From: Lachnospiraceae bacterium
GTDB lineage: Bacteria; Bacillota_A; Clostridia; Lachnospirales; Lachnospiraceae
Direction: 5' to 3'
DNA length: 64,000 nt
Assembly (NCBI GenBank): GCA_004556565.1
Contig: SFGN01000005.1
Coordinates: 1 to 64,000 of the forward strand
Shown: positions 17,045 to 26,333 of the stretch, piece after piece
How positions within the stretch are numbered: position 1 is the first letter of the stretch
Layout: each line of letters starts with the position of its first letter
Made by a program: the position numbers and the translations under genes
The notes under the pieces: model-generated
Seen by the model: the letters and a program-made list of their open reading frames with translations, nothing else
Database searches by the model: none
Told to the model about the DNA's origin: nothing

Positions 17045-17629
17045 ATGAAAGCAATACAACATTTTCGTACTATAACAAGACATAAGATTCTGGTGATGAA
17101 AGAGTGTTTCAGAGTCGGTCTGTACCGGCAGGGGCTTCTTCATGATCTGTCAAAATACAGTTGGACAGAATTCCGTGTCGGATGCAAGTATTTTCAAGGT
17201 ACAAGAAGCCCGAATAATGCAGAGCGCGAGGATACGGGAGTATCCCGTGCATGGCTGCATCATAAAGGCCGTAATAAACACCACTATGAATACTGGATCG
17301 ATTACAGCCCGGAAGGAGGAAAAGGTCTTATAGGGATGAAAATGCCCGAAAAATATGTGGTCGAGATGTTTCTGGACCGGATTGCCGCGAGCAAGATTTA
17401 CAAAGGGGACGCATATACAGATTCTACACCTCTGGAGTATTTCTTAAAAGGCGGTACGGATGAGTATGTTATGCATGAAGAGACTAAGGCACTGCTCTGG
17501 AAATTGCTGGCGATGCTTGCAAAGGAAGGGGAAGAAAAGACATATAGATATATCCGGAAAAAGGTACTGAAAAACGACAGACCTTTTTCCGGAAGACTTA
17601 TTTGGGATATACGAGCCGGTCATCAGTAA
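17045..17629 (+). CDS. DUF5662 family protein
   Basis: A 194-residue soluble protein. RQGLLHDLSKYSWTEF near residues 28-43 and AWLHHKGRNKHHYEYW near 75-90 give two His/Asp clusters that could bind metal, somewhat like HD-type hydrolases. The family is widespread in Clostridia and has no known activity. It starts about 115 bases after the GH13-like gene with no terminator seen between them, so it may be transcribed with it. Its last 32 bases overlap luxS in the opposite direction. Confidence 0.8.
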   Translation: MKAIQHFRTITRHKILVMKECFRVGLYRQGLLHDLSKYSWTEFRVGCKYFQGTRSPNNAEREDTGVSRAWLHHKGRNKHHYEYWIDYSPEGGKGLIGMKMPEKYVVEMFLDRIAASKIYKGDAYTDSTPLEYFLKGGTDEYVMHEETKALLWKLLAMLAKEGEEKTYRYIRKKVLKNDRPFSGRLIWDIRAGHQ

Positions 17630-18089
17630 TAGATTCCAGCACTTCCGAAAGGTACTTGGACGCAAGATAACGTGCCATAGGAAGGTTCATGTCAAGATAG
17701 TTCCCGCAGTCCTTTGCACACGCTCCCGGGACATCTCCTTCAAATGATGCGATAAAAGAAAACATTTCTTTTATCAGAGGGAGAATGTCGCGGGATTCAT
17801 AATCTCCGACAAGCAGAAGATAGAATCCGGTACGGCATCCCATCGGACCGAAATAAAGCACTTTGTCCTGATAATCCGGATCATTTCTGAGAAAAGTGGC
17901 AGCCAGATGTTCAATCGTGTGTACCTCTGCGGTATTCATGACGGGTTCATCGTTCGGACTTGTCATCCGGATATCAAAAGTGGTGACAGGGGTCTCTCCG
18001 GCAAAATCTTTGCGGGAGACATACAGGCCAGGGATAAGCCTGATATGGTCAATTGTAAAACTGGTGATTTTTTTCATGGCAGAATTCAT
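17598..18089 (-). CDS. luxS: S-ribosylhomocysteine lyase (autoinducer-2 synthase)
   Basis: LuxS cleaves S-ribosylhomocysteine to homocysteine and DPD, the precursor of autoinducer-2, in the activated methyl cycle. Signatures are HTIEHL with His57 and His61 and Cys128 in CAKDCGNY as metal ligands, and Cys85 in GPMGCRTGF as catalytic residue. The length, 163 residues, is normal. ATG 18089 is the first start after AAAGGAGC. The next ATG, four codons on, is also possible. It converges on and overlaps the DUF5662 gene by 32 bases and is divergent from a histidine phosphatase. Confidence 0.96.
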   Translation of the reverse strand: MNSAMKKITSFTIDHIRLIPGLYVSRKDFAGETPVTTFDIRMTSPNDEPVMNTAEVHTIEHLAATFLRNDPDYQDKVLYFGPMGCRTGFYLLLVGDYESRDILPLIKEMFSFIASFEGDVPGACAKDCGNYLDMNLPMARYLASKYLSEVLESITDDRLVYPK

Positions 18090-18116
18090 GATAGAATGAT
18101 GCTCCTTTCAATATAT

Positions 18117-18134
18117 GTACGGATCAGTCCGCAC
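18117..18134. promoter_or_regulatory. Imperfect palindrome between luxS and histidine phosphatase genes
   Basis: GTACGGA-TCAG-TCCGCAC is symmetrical except for one pair. It lies in the 84-base divergent gap and could be an operator shared by both genes. Nothing else ties it to a known regulator. Confidence 0.35.
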
Positions 18135-18173
18135 TGCAGATACAGTATAACATAAAAACGGAGGCAGATACAG

Positions 18174-18818
18174 ATGAAATTATATATCATACGGCATGGA
18201 GAGACCGATTGGAACAAAGCGCGCCGGGTGCAGGGGCATTCTGATATCCCGCTGAACGATTACGGGAGGAATCTGGCAAAGCAGACAGCAGAAGGACTGA
18301 AAGATACTAAGTTTGATCTTGCATATACCAGCCCGCTTGTCCGTGCAAAAGAAACGGCGAAAATTATTCTCCGGGGGAGAGAAATTCCGCTGCTCGAAGA
18401 GGAAGGAATTAAAGAACTTGGCTTTGGGGTGTATGAGGGGATGTGTATAAGCGGATCAAAAAAAGCACCGGAGAGCGAAGAATTCAACAGGTTTTTTAAA
18501 GATACTGCAAACTATGTCCCGGCAGAAGGCGGGGAAAGTATACAGGAACTGATGGACAGGACAGGCGCGTTCATGAAAAGAATCTGTGCAGATGAAACAT
18601 TGTATGATAAAGCTATTCTTATTTCCACGCATGGGGCAGCAATGACCGCACTTCTCAACAATATTAAAGGGATTCATGAGATTGGCCGATTCTGGAATCA
18701 GGGTGTGCCTGCAAACTGTGCGGTCACAGTAGTAGAAGCGGAGCATGGGAATTTACATATAACGGCGGAAAATCTGATTTATTATAAAGAACCCGTAAAA
18801 AAATGGGATGTGGAGTGA
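18174..18818 (+). CDS. Histidine phosphatase superfamily protein
   Basis: The RHGET motif at residues 7-11 (YIIRHGETDWNK) holds the phosphorylated His, TSPLVRAKETAKII holds the next Arg, and STHGAAMTAL holds the second catalytic His. These mark the phosphoglycerate-mutase-like phosphatase branch. At 214 residues it is in the range of broad phosphatases such as PhoE or CobC; a true glycolytic mutase (GpmI) is encoded separately here at 43550. The substrate is unknown. GGAGG upstream supports the start. Confidence 0.9.
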   Translation: MKLYIIRHGETDWNKARRVQGHSDIPLNDYGRNLAKQTAEGLKDTKFDLAYTSPLVRAKETAKIILRGREIPLLEEEGIKELGFGVYEGMCISGSKKAPESEEFNRFFKDTANYVPAEGGESIQELMDRTGAFMKRICADETLYDKAILISTHGAAMTALLNNIKGIHEIGRFWNQGVPANCAVTVVEAEHGNLHITAENLIYYKEPVKKWDVE

Positions 18819-18826
18819 AAAAGAAA

Positions 18827-18858
18827 GAACCCGCACAGAAATGTGCAGGTTTCTCTCT
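18827..18858 (+). terminator. Terminator after the histidine phosphatase gene
   Basis: GAACCCGCACA-GAAA-TGTGCAGGTTTC forms a stem with one mismatch and a GAAA loop, followed by a pyrimidine-rich tail. It separates this gene from the converging ABC-F gene. Confidence 0.6.
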
Positions 18859-18932
18859 ATTCTGTGACACTGCCGGAAACATGCTCTGCTTATGCAATAC
18901 CATGGTGCAATACAAAGAAGAATCCCAGGCAT

Positions 18933-20570
18933 TTAATCCTCATCTTCTTCCTTCTGGATTGTGTAGGTCTGGCGCTTCCTTGCCATTTCATCACTTTCCA
19001 GATATTCATCATAAGTTGTGATCTTATCAATCAGTTTTCCGCCCGGAACGATTTCCATAATACGGTTTGCAGTGGTCTGTACTATCTGATGGTCGCGGGA
19101 TGTGAACAAAAGCACACCCGGGAATTTGATCAGTCCGTTGTTCAGCGCGGTGATGGCTTCCATATCCAGGTGGTTGGTCGGTTCGTCTAAAAGAAGCACA
19201 TTTGCCCCGGAGATCATCATCTTTGACAGCAGGCAGCGTACCTTTTCCCCACCGGAAAGTACACGGAGACGTTTTACTCCGTCCTCTCCGGAAAAGAGCA
19301 TACGTCCGAGGAAGCCTCTGACATAAGTTACATCCTTGTTCTCGGAATGCTGTGTCAGCCATTCGGTAATCGTATAATCATTGTCAAATTCTCCGCCGAA
19401 ATCCTTCGGAAAATAAGCCTGGGAAGTGGTGATTCCCCATTTATAATTTCCCTCGTCCGGCTCCATCTCACCGATCAGAATCTTAAAAAGCACGGTTTTT
19501 GCAAGTTCATTTCCGCCTACAAATGCCACCTTATCATCACGGTTAAGAGTAAAGGTCAGGTTATCCAGGATTTTCTCACCGTCAATAGTCTTGGAAAGCC
19601 CTTCAACAGCGAGAACCTCATTTCCAATCTCACGGTTCGGGCGGAAATCAATGTACGGATACTTTCTGCTGGAAGGTTTGATTTCATCAAGCTGAATCTT
19701 TTCCAGAGCACGCTTCCTTGAAGTCGCCTGTTTTGACTTGGAAGCATTGGCGCTGAACCGGGAAATAAACTCCTGCAGCTCTTTGATCTTTTCTTCTTTC
19801 TTTTTATTTGCCTCCTTCATCTGGCGGATGAGAAGCTGGCTGGATTCATACCAGAAGTCATAGTTGCCGGCATAAAGCTGAATCTTACCGTAGTCGATGT
19901 CCGCTATCTGAGTACAGACCTTATTCAGAAAATAACGGTCATGTGACACTACAATGACAGTATTTTCAAAATTAATGAGAAATTCTTCCAGCCATGCAAT
20001 TGCATCCAGATCAAGGTGGTTGGTAGGCTCGTCGAGAAGCAGAATGTCCGGATTACCGAACAATGCCTGTGCAAGCAGGACCTTTACTTTCTCGGAACCG
20101 GTCAGGTCGCGAAGATACATATAATGAAGCTCCGTGTCAATGCCGAGTCCGTTCAGCAGTGAAGCTGCGTCAGATTCCGCTTCCCATCCGTTCATGGTCG
20201 CAAATTCCGCCTCCAGCTCGCTTGCACGGATACCATCCTCGTCTGTGAAATCTTCCTTTGCATAAATAACTTCTTTTTCCTTCATGATTTCATAAAGGCG
20301 GGCATTTCCCATAATGACGGTATCCAGCACCGGATAATCGTCGTATTTAAAATGATCCTGCTGAAGGAAAGAGAGACGTTCACCGGGAGATACCACGACA
20401 TCTCCGCTCGTCGGCTCAAGCTGGCCGGAGAGGATTTTAAGAAATGTTGATTTTCCCGCTCCGTTTGCGCCGATCAGCCCATAGCAGTTTCCTTCTGTAA
20501 ACTTGATGTTAACATCCTCAAACAGTGCCTTTTTCCCGACACGCAGTGTTACATTGTTTGCGCTAATCAT
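18933..20570 (-). CDS. ABC-F family ATPase, YkpA/YbiT type
   Basis: A 545-residue protein with two ABC domains and no membrane part, as in ribosome-associated ABC-F proteins. Domain 1 has Walker A IGANGAGKST and LLLDEPTNHLDLDAIAW. The linker is rich in Lys/Glu and Ser (REMKEANKKKEEKIKEL-type text). Domain 2 has GGNELAKTVLFK in place of a normal Walker A, which matches the YkpA branch, and LSGGEKVRCLLSKMM plus LLLDEPTNHLDMEAIT. The switch region reads FTSRDHQ, with Arg (codon 19095-19097) where YkpA-like proteins usually have His. Start 20570 is seven bases after AAGGAG. It probably helps ribosomes with difficult states rather than exporting a drug. Confidence 0.93.
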   Translation of the reverse strand: MISANNVTLRVGKKALFEDVNIKFTEGNCYGLIGANGAGKSTFLKILSGQLEPTSGDVVVSPGERLSFLQQDHFKYDDYPVLDTVIMGNARLYEIMKEKEVIYAKEDFTDEDGIRASELEAEFATMNGWEAESDAASLLNGLGIDTELHYMYLRDLTGSEKVKVLLAQALFGNPDILLLDEPTNHLDLDAIAWLEEFLINFENTVIVVSHDRYFLNKVCTQIADIDYGKIQLYAGNYDFWYESSQLLIRQMKEANKKKEEKIKELQEFISRFSANASKSKQATSRKRALEKIQLDEIKPSSRKYPYIDFRPNREIGNEVLAVEGLSKTIDGEKILDNLTFTLNRDDKVAFVGGNELAKTVLFKILIGEMEPDEGNYKWGITTSQAYFPKDFGGEFDNDYTITEWLTQHSENKDVTYVRGFLGRMLFSGEDGVKRLRVLSGGEKVRCLLSKMMISGANVLLLDEPTNHLDMEAITALNNGLIKFPGVLLFTSRDHQIVQTTANRIMEIVPGGKLIDKITTYDEYLESDEMARKRQTYTIQKEEDED

Positions 20571-20683
20571 ATTCATTCTCCTTGTAAATCTGTCAGACAT
20601 TTATTCCACCGCCTATCTTAACATGAGTTGGTGTGAAATGGCAAGGAGAGTTATTATTTTTCAAAAAATCTCCGCCCGGATGT

Positions 20684-20711
20684 TTGCGAACAGGGGAAAA
20701 CAGTATATAAT
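20684..20711 (+). promoter_or_regulatory. Candidate ppk1 promoter
   Basis: TTGCGA (20684-20689) and TATAAT (20706-20711) are 16 bases apart, placing the start of transcription about 75 bases before the gene. Confidence 0.5.
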
Positions 20712-20792
20712 GAACGCAGGACAGAAGATTCCCTGCCGCAGATGTGCCAGGCACGAAGCAGCGGGCAAGAATAAAGAAAAGGGGGAAGTAAA

Positions 20793-22991
20793 GTGGAAAG
20801 CAGAACAGAACCTAAGCAGGAAAGCAAGGCGGATAGTAAAACAGAATCAAAGCCGGAAACAAAAATGGAAAAAAAAGAAAAGAATAAAAACCTGCGGTAC
20901 ACGCAGAACAGAGAGCTGTCCTGGCTGAGATTCAACAGCCGGGTGCTGGAGGAGGCCGGGGATGAAAGCGTTCCTCTTCTGGAAAGGCTGAAATTTGTGT
21001 CAATTTTTACAAGTAACCTGGATGAGTTTTTTATGATCCGTGTCGGCAGCCTGTATGATATGGTGGCGGCGGATAAGACAAAAAAGGATAATAAGTCCGG
21101 CATGACGCCGCAGGAACAGCTTCAGGCTATATACGAAGCTGTGGCTCCGATGTATAAAGAGCGGGATAAAATATATACAGATATAAAAAAACAGCTTGCG
21201 GCATACGGTATCTGCGGACTGGATATGAAGGAGCTGGAACAGCCGGAGAAGAAATTTGTGAAAAAATATTTTAAAGAACAGATTCTTCCCGTCCTTTCCC
21301 CACAGATCGTTGATACAAACCATCCGTTCCCACATTTGCTTAACAAACAAATTTATGTGATTGCATCTTTGAAGCTGGATAACCGGACCATGATGGGAAT
21401 AGTTCCGATTCCATCTTATATTCCGGATGTTTTATATCTTCCTGGCAAAGACGTAAGGTATATCCGTATGGAAAAAATAGTGATGGAATATCTTGAGCTG
21501 ATTTTCGGCCACTATCATGTTCTGAGCCGGAATTATATCTGCGTCACAAGAAATGCGGACATTTCTCCGGACGATGAAGCATATGCGGACAATGAAGATT
21601 TCCGTTTTATCATGAAAGAAACTCTTCATAAACGAAGGAGAATGGCGGTCGTTCGCCTGGAGGCGGCATCTGCCTTGAGCAAAGAGGCAGAAAAAGTGTT
21701 ATGTGAAAAGCTGAAGATCAGGACGGAATGTATTTTCAAAACGGAGAATCCGATGCGTATGGAATTTGTCTACGATCTAATGGATAAAGTGCCTGCATCG
21801 ATGAAGCGTTCTCTGACAGATGAACCGTTCTCGCCCCAGCCTTCTGCGTCCGTGCATGAAGGCGGCGTGATGGCGCAGGTGAAAAAACGGGACATCCTGC
21901 TTTCTTATCCTTATGAAAGCATGGAACCGTTTTTACAGCTTGTTAAAGAGGCAGGGGCTGATCCGGATGTCATGACAATAAAGATTACCATTTACCGTCT
22001 TGCACGCAAGACCCGACTGGTAGAATACCTGTGCGCTGCTGCTGAGAACGGCAAGGAAGTGACGGTACTGATCGAGCTGCGGGCACGGTTTGACGAACAG
22101 AACAATATTGACTGGTCAGAACGGCTCGAAGAAGCAGGATGCCGCGTTATTTACGGATTTGAAGGATATAAAGTCCATTCAAAAATCTGCCTGATCACTT
22201 ACCGGAATAAAAATGATATTCAATATATTACGCAGATTGGAACAGGAAACTATAATGAAACAACGGCAAAGCTTTATACGGATTACTCCCTGATGACAAG
22301 TAACCGGGCAATCGGGGAGGATGCGGCGGCTTTCTTTAAAAATATGTCTATCGGAAATCTCAACGGCGCTTACCAGCATCTGATCGTTTCACCGTTTGGC
22401 CTTAAGAAAAAGATACTTATGCTGATGGACGAGGAAATAGAAAAAGGAGCGGAAGGACGCATTATTATGAAGATGAATTCCGTGACGGATATAGATTTCA
22501 TACGGAAGGTTTCTGAAGCTTCACAAGAAGGAGTGAAAGTGGATCTGATCGTCCGCGGCATCTGCTGTATCCTGCCGGGAATTCCGGAAGCTACGGAAAA
22601 TCTGACGGTGACAAGCATTGTAGGACGTTTTCTGGAGCATCAGCGTGTATTTATGTTCGGCGAAGGAGAATCCCGGAAAATATACATCGGTTCGGCAGAT
22701 ATGATGACAAGGAATACTGAAAAACGGGTGGAAGTTGCCTGCCCGGTGTATGATCCTCAAATAAAAACATACCTGGTGCACTGCATAGACATAATGCTTA
22801 AGGATAATGTAAAAGCAAGAGTCATGCAAAGTGACGGGACTTATGTGAAAAAACCATCGGCAAAAACCGGTATCTGTGCTCAGGAAACGTTCATGAAAGA
22901 GGCTATTCAGGCGAAGCGGGTAAAGGAGGAAGAGCCGAAGAAATCTTTCTTTGAACAGGTGAAAGGATTTTTCAGAAGAAAAAGGAAGTAG
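20793..22991 (+). CDS. ppk1: Polyphosphate kinase 1
   Basis: PPK1 reversibly makes inorganic polyphosphate from ATP. After a ~30-residue charged, low-complexity N-terminus (repeated Lys/Glu/Ser), the N domain begins NRELSWLRFNSRVLEEA and LDEFFMIRVG. The two phospholipase-D-like catalytic domains follow: YKVHSKICLI carries the autophosphorylated His, and MTIKITIYRLARKTRL and VLIELRARFDEQNNI are conserved. The C-terminus has IYIGSADMMTRNTEKRVE. GTG 20793 follows GGGGGA. An ATG at codon 25 is an alternative that would drop the charged tail. The length, 732 residues, is normal. Confidence 0.95.
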   Translation: MESRTEPKQESKADSKTESKPETKMEKKEKNKNLRYTQNRELSWLRFNSRVLEEAGDESVPLLERLKFVSIFTSNLDEFFMIRVGSLYDMVAADKTKKDNKSGMTPQEQLQAIYEAVAPMYKERDKIYTDIKKQLAAYGICGLDMKELEQPEKKFVKKYFKEQILPVLSPQIVDTNHPFPHLLNKQIYVIASLKLDNRTMMGIVPIPSYIPDVLYLPGKDVRYIRMEKIVMEYLELIFGHYHVLSRNYICVTRNADISPDDEAYADNEDFRFIMKETLHKRRRMAVVRLEAASALSKEAEKVLCEKLKIRTECIFKTENPMRMEFVYDLMDKVPASMKRSLTDEPFSPQPSASVHEGGVMAQVKKRDILLSYPYESMEPFLQLVKEAGADPDVMTIKITIYRLARKTRLVEYLCAAAENGKEVTVLIELRARFDEQNNIDWSERLEEAGCRVIYGFEGYKVHSKICLITYRNKNDIQYITQIGTGNYNETTAKLYTDYSLMTSNRAIGEDAAAFFKNMSIGNLNGAYQHLIVSPFGLKKKILMLMDEEIEKGAEGRIIMKMNSVTDIDFIRKVSEASQEGVKVDLIVRGICCILPGIPEATENLTVTSIVGRFLEHQRVFMFGEGESRKIYIGSADMMTRNTEKRVEVACPVYDPQIKTYLVHCIDIMLKDNVKARVMQSDGTYVKKPSAKTGICAQETFMKEAIQAKRVKEEEPKKSFFEQVKGFFRRKRK

Positions 22992-23077
22992 AGGAAGCAG
23001 AGGAACTTTCGTTCCGGATGTTGTGGAGTAAAGATATAAAACTATAAAATAAAATAGTAAAAGGAGGTATCGGTAAA

Positions 23078-24127
23078 ATGAAACAACCGGTTATTAAAGA
23101 GTTTGGAAGAGTAAAAAACGGGCAGGAGGCAAAGCTTTATATTCTTGAAAATGAAACAGGGGCATCTGTTTGTGTGACGGATTTCGGGGCTGCGCTTGTC
23201 AGTCTGAAAGTGCCGGATAAAAACGGCAGCCTGACAGATGTGGTGCTGGGGTATGATGATGCCGCAGGCTATGAGGCAGGGACTGCATCTTTTGGCGCCC
23301 CGGTAGGGCGAAGCGCAAACCGGATCGGAGGGGCATCCGTTGAAATCAACGGTGTCCTCTATGAGCTGGAGAAGAATGACAACGACAACAATCTTCACAG
23401 CGGAACCAATTATTATAATAAGAGATTCTGGAAAATGAAAGAAATATGCGGAGGAAAAGTTATATTTTCACTCCACAGTCCGGACGGTGATCAGGGATAT
23501 CCGGGAAGTCTGGATATGGAGGTGACTTATGAACTGACCGAGGATAATGAAGTGCGTATGTCCTATCATGCGGTTCCGGATGCAGATACGGTGATCAATA
23601 TGACGAATCACAGTTATTTTAATCTGAACGGTCATGACAGCGGTGATATTCTTGGGCATGCAGTGACAATGGATGCAGATTACTTTACCCGGGCAAACGC
23701 ACAGTCCATACCGACCGGAGAATATGTGGATGTGACAGGGACTCCGATGGATTTCAGGAACGGGCGTGTGCTTGGGGCAGAAATCGATGCAGATTATGAG
23801 GCAACAAAGCTCGGATGCGGTTATGACCATAACTGGGTATTGAAAAATGAAGGGAAGTTTGTTAAAGTAGCGGAAGCAGCAGGCGATAAGAGCGGCATTG
23901 TCATGGAAGTATCTACAGATCTTCCGGGCGTACAGATTTATACAGCTAATTTTCTGGATCGGGAGCCCGGAAAAGGCGGTGTAAGTTATCCGAGAAGGGC
24001 TGCGGTATGTTTTGAGACACAGTATTTCCCGGACGCGGTGCATCATGCGAATTTCAAAAGCCCGATCGTTAAGGCGGGACAGGCATATGACACGCAGACC
24101 TCTTATCGTTTTCTGGTGAAAAAATAA
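23078..24127 (+). CDS. galM: Aldose 1-epimerase (galactose mutarotase)
   Basis: It interconverts alpha and beta anomers of sugars such as galactose and glucose. Markers are GAPVGRSANRIGGA, NLHSGTNYYNKRFW with the first active-site His, NMTNHSYFNL with the catalytic His acid, and CFETQYFPDAVHH with the catalytic Glu. There is no signal peptide, so it is cytoplasmic. AAGGAGG precedes ATG 23078. The gene is not next to other Leloir genes here. The length is 349 residues. Confidence 0.95.
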   Translation: MKQPVIKEFGRVKNGQEAKLYILENETGASVCVTDFGAALVSLKVPDKNGSLTDVVLGYDDAAGYEAGTASFGAPVGRSANRIGGASVEINGVLYELEKNDNDNNLHSGTNYYNKRFWKMKEICGGKVIFSLHSPDGDQGYPGSLDMEVTYELTEDNEVRMSYHAVPDADTVINMTNHSYFNLNGHDSGDILGHAVTMDADYFTRANAQSIPTGEYVDVTGTPMDFRNGRVLGAEIDADYEATKLGCGYDHNWVLKNEGKFVKVAEAAGDKSGIVMEVSTDLPGVQIYTANFLDREPGKGGVSYPRRAAVCFETQYFPDAVHHANFKSPIVKAGQAYDTQTSYRFLVKK

Positions 24128-24130
24128 TTT

Positions 24131-24154
24131 CGTAATAACAGGCTTATTATTACG
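24131..24154. other. Inverted repeat after galM
   Basis: CGTAATAA (24131-24138) and TTATTACG (24147-24154) form a perfect 8-bp stem with an 8-base loop. No T tract follows, so a terminator is doubtful; a small operator or RNA hairpin is equally possible. Confidence 0.35.
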
Positions 24155-24221
24155 GAACGGATAATGCAAAATATGAGCGAAAGACATGTTTTGCATCAGG
24201 AAGGAAAAAGAAACAGAATTT

Positions 24222-26243
24222 ATGGGAAAATCAGTATATATAGCAGAAAAGCCCAGCGTCGCGCAGGAGTTTGCAAAAGCGCTGAAGCTCAAAGCACGGC
24301 GTGGGGACGGATATCTGGAATCGGATGAGGCGATCGTGACATGGTGCGTGGGCCATCTGGTGACAATGAGTTATCCCGAAGCGTATGACCCTGCTCTGAA
24401 ACGTTGGAGCCTTGATACGCTGCCTTTTATACCGGAAGAATTTCGGTATGAAGTGATTCCCGCAGTAAAAAAGCAGTTCGGCATTGTGAGCGGCCTATTG
24501 AACCGCAAAGATGTGGACAGGATTTTCGTGTGCACAGACTCAGGACGGGAAGGAGAATACATTTACCGTCTGGTCGAGCAGGAGGCACATGTGACCGGGA
24601 AGGAGCGTCGCAGGGTATGGATCGACTCACAGACGGAGGAAGAGATTCTAAGAGGAATCAGGGAAGCGAAAGATTTGTCCGAATATGATAATTTAAGTGC
24701 ATCCGCATATCTGCGTGCAAAGGAAGACTACCTGATGGGAATTAATTTTTCCCGGCTTCTGACTCTAAAATACGGGAAAAGTATTTCCGATTTTTTACAT
24801 ACAAAGTATGCGGTGGTCTCCGTGGGAAGAGTCATGACCTGTGTGCTCGGTATGGTCGTCCGGCGTGAACGGGAAATCAGGGATTTTGTAAAAACACCGT
24901 TTTACCGGGTTTTAAATACGGTTCGGGTCGAAGACAGGACCTTTGAAGGTGAATGGCGGGCAGTCAGGGGATCGCGATGGTTCGAGTCTTTTGATTTGTA
25001 TAAAGAAAACGGATTTAAAGAGAGGGAAAAGGCAGAAGAGCTTGTCAGATATCTGCAAGATCCCATACCTATGACTTGTCAGGTTGTGTCAATTGAAAAG
25101 AAAAAAGAAAAGAAGAACCCGCCTCTTCTCTATAATCTGGCGGAGCTTCAGAACGACTGTTCCAAACGTTTTAAAGTAAGCCCGGATGAGACTCTTAAGA
25201 TTGTGCAGGAATTGTACGAGAAAAAGCTGGTCACTTACCCAAGGACGGATGCCAGGGTTTTGTCCACGGCAGTTGCTAAAGAAATCAGCAGGAATTTGAA
25301 CGGACTGATGAAATATCCGACGGCGGTGCCGTATCTGGACGATATTCTCAGGCTCGGAACCTACAAAGGGCTGGAAAAGACCAGATATGTCAATGACAAA
25401 CAGATAACAGATCACTATGCGATTATTCCGACCGGGCAGGGGTTATCGGCTCTGAAGTCGGTATCACCGGTTTCACAGAAAATTTATGATTGTATTGTAC
25501 GGCGGTTTTTGAGTATATTTTATCCGCCGGCAGTTTATCAGAAGATTTCAATTGTCACAAAAATGAAAGAAGAGAGCTTCTTTTCAAGCTTCAAAGTGCT
25601 GGCGGAGGAAGGTTATCTGAAAGTGGCGGGAATTCCCGGCGGTAAAAAAGCCTCAGGCACTTCCTGGGAAGGTAAAGAAGATGAGGGCAGTACAGAAGAG
25701 CAGAATACGGATACCGGTTTTTTTCAGGTGCTTCAGAAACTGAAAAAAGGAATGATATTGCCGGTAGATGCATTGAATATAAAAGAAGGGGAGACATCTC
25801 CTCCGAAACGGTATAATTCCGGCTCTCTGATCCTGGCGATGGAAAATGCGGGACAGCTTATTGAGGACGAAGAGCTGCGCGCCCAGATAAAAGGAAGCGG
25901 TATCGGAACAAGTGCGACCCGTGCTGAAATACTGAAAAAACTGATCCATATCAAATATCTGAATCTGAATAAAAAAACACAGATCATCACTCCGGCTCTG
26001 CAGGGGGAAATGGTCTTTGATATAGTGGATCATTCAATCAAATCCCTGTTGAATCCAGAGCTGACGGCGAGCTGGGAGAAAGGGCTTGCTTACGTGGCTG
26101 ACGGTGAGATAACACCGGAAGAATATATGCAGAAACTGGATCGTTTTATTGTCAGCAGGACACAAGGTGTTAAAGGATTGAATAATCAGTATCAGATGAA
26201 GGAGTGCTATGACAAGGCGGCAAAGTACTATAAAAAGAATTAA
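24222..26243 (+). CDS. topB: DNA topoisomerase III, type IA
   Basis: A 673-residue type IA topoisomerase. It opens with the Toprim domain (SVYIAEKPSVAQEFAKAL, then VCTDSGREGEYIYRLVE with its acidic metal ligands) and carries the catalytic Tyr in KKLVTYPRTDARVL. GIGTSATRAEILKKL is the conserved cap/gate segment. No C-terminal zinc ribbon cysteines follow, so this is the short form. ATG 24222 is the natural Toprim start; the longer frame from 24186 adds 12 residues with no better ribosome site. Likely role: decatenation of replication intermediates. Confidence 0.95.
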   Translation: MGKSVYIAEKPSVAQEFAKALKLKARRGDGYLESDEAIVTWCVGHLVTMSYPEAYDPALKRWSLDTLPFIPEEFRYEVIPAVKKQFGIVSGLLNRKDVDRIFVCTDSGREGEYIYRLVEQEAHVTGKERRRVWIDSQTEEEILRGIREAKDLSEYDNLSASAYLRAKEDYLMGINFSRLLTLKYGKSISDFLHTKYAVVSVGRVMTCVLGMVVRREREIRDFVKTPFYRVLNTVRVEDRTFEGEWRAVRGSRWFESFDLYKENGFKEREKAEELVRYLQDPIPMTCQVVSIEKKKEKKNPPLLYNLAELQNDCSKRFKVSPDETLKIVQELYEKKLVTYPRTDARVLSTAVAKEISRNLNGLMKYPTAVPYLDDILRLGTYKGLEKTRYVNDKQITDHYAIIPTGQGLSALKSVSPVSQKIYDCIVRRFLSIFYPPAVYQKISIVTKMKEESFFSSFKVLAEEGYLKVAGIPGGKKASGTSWEGKEDEGSTEEQNTDTGFFQVLQKLKKGMILPVDALNIKEGETSPPKRYNSGSLILAMENAGQLIEDEELRAQIKGSGIGTSATRAEILKKLIHIKYLNLNKKTQIITPALQGEMVFDIVDHSIKSLLNPELTASWEKGLAYVADGEITPEEYMQKLDRFIVSRTQGVKGLNNQYQMKECYDKAAKYYKKN

Positions 26244-26333
26244 ATTACAGGGGCTGCGATGAAATACATTGCGGGTTGTATCAGACTTTGAATTTAAAAA
26301 GACATAAATCCGTATGGCGGAGGAAAGGAAATC

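Noticed and set aside
18933..20570. Drug-resistance ABC transporter
   Set aside because: There are no membrane domains; the tandem ATPases and motifs match the YkpA/YbiT type of ABC-F proteins, not an exporter or a known antibiotic-resistance subfamily.
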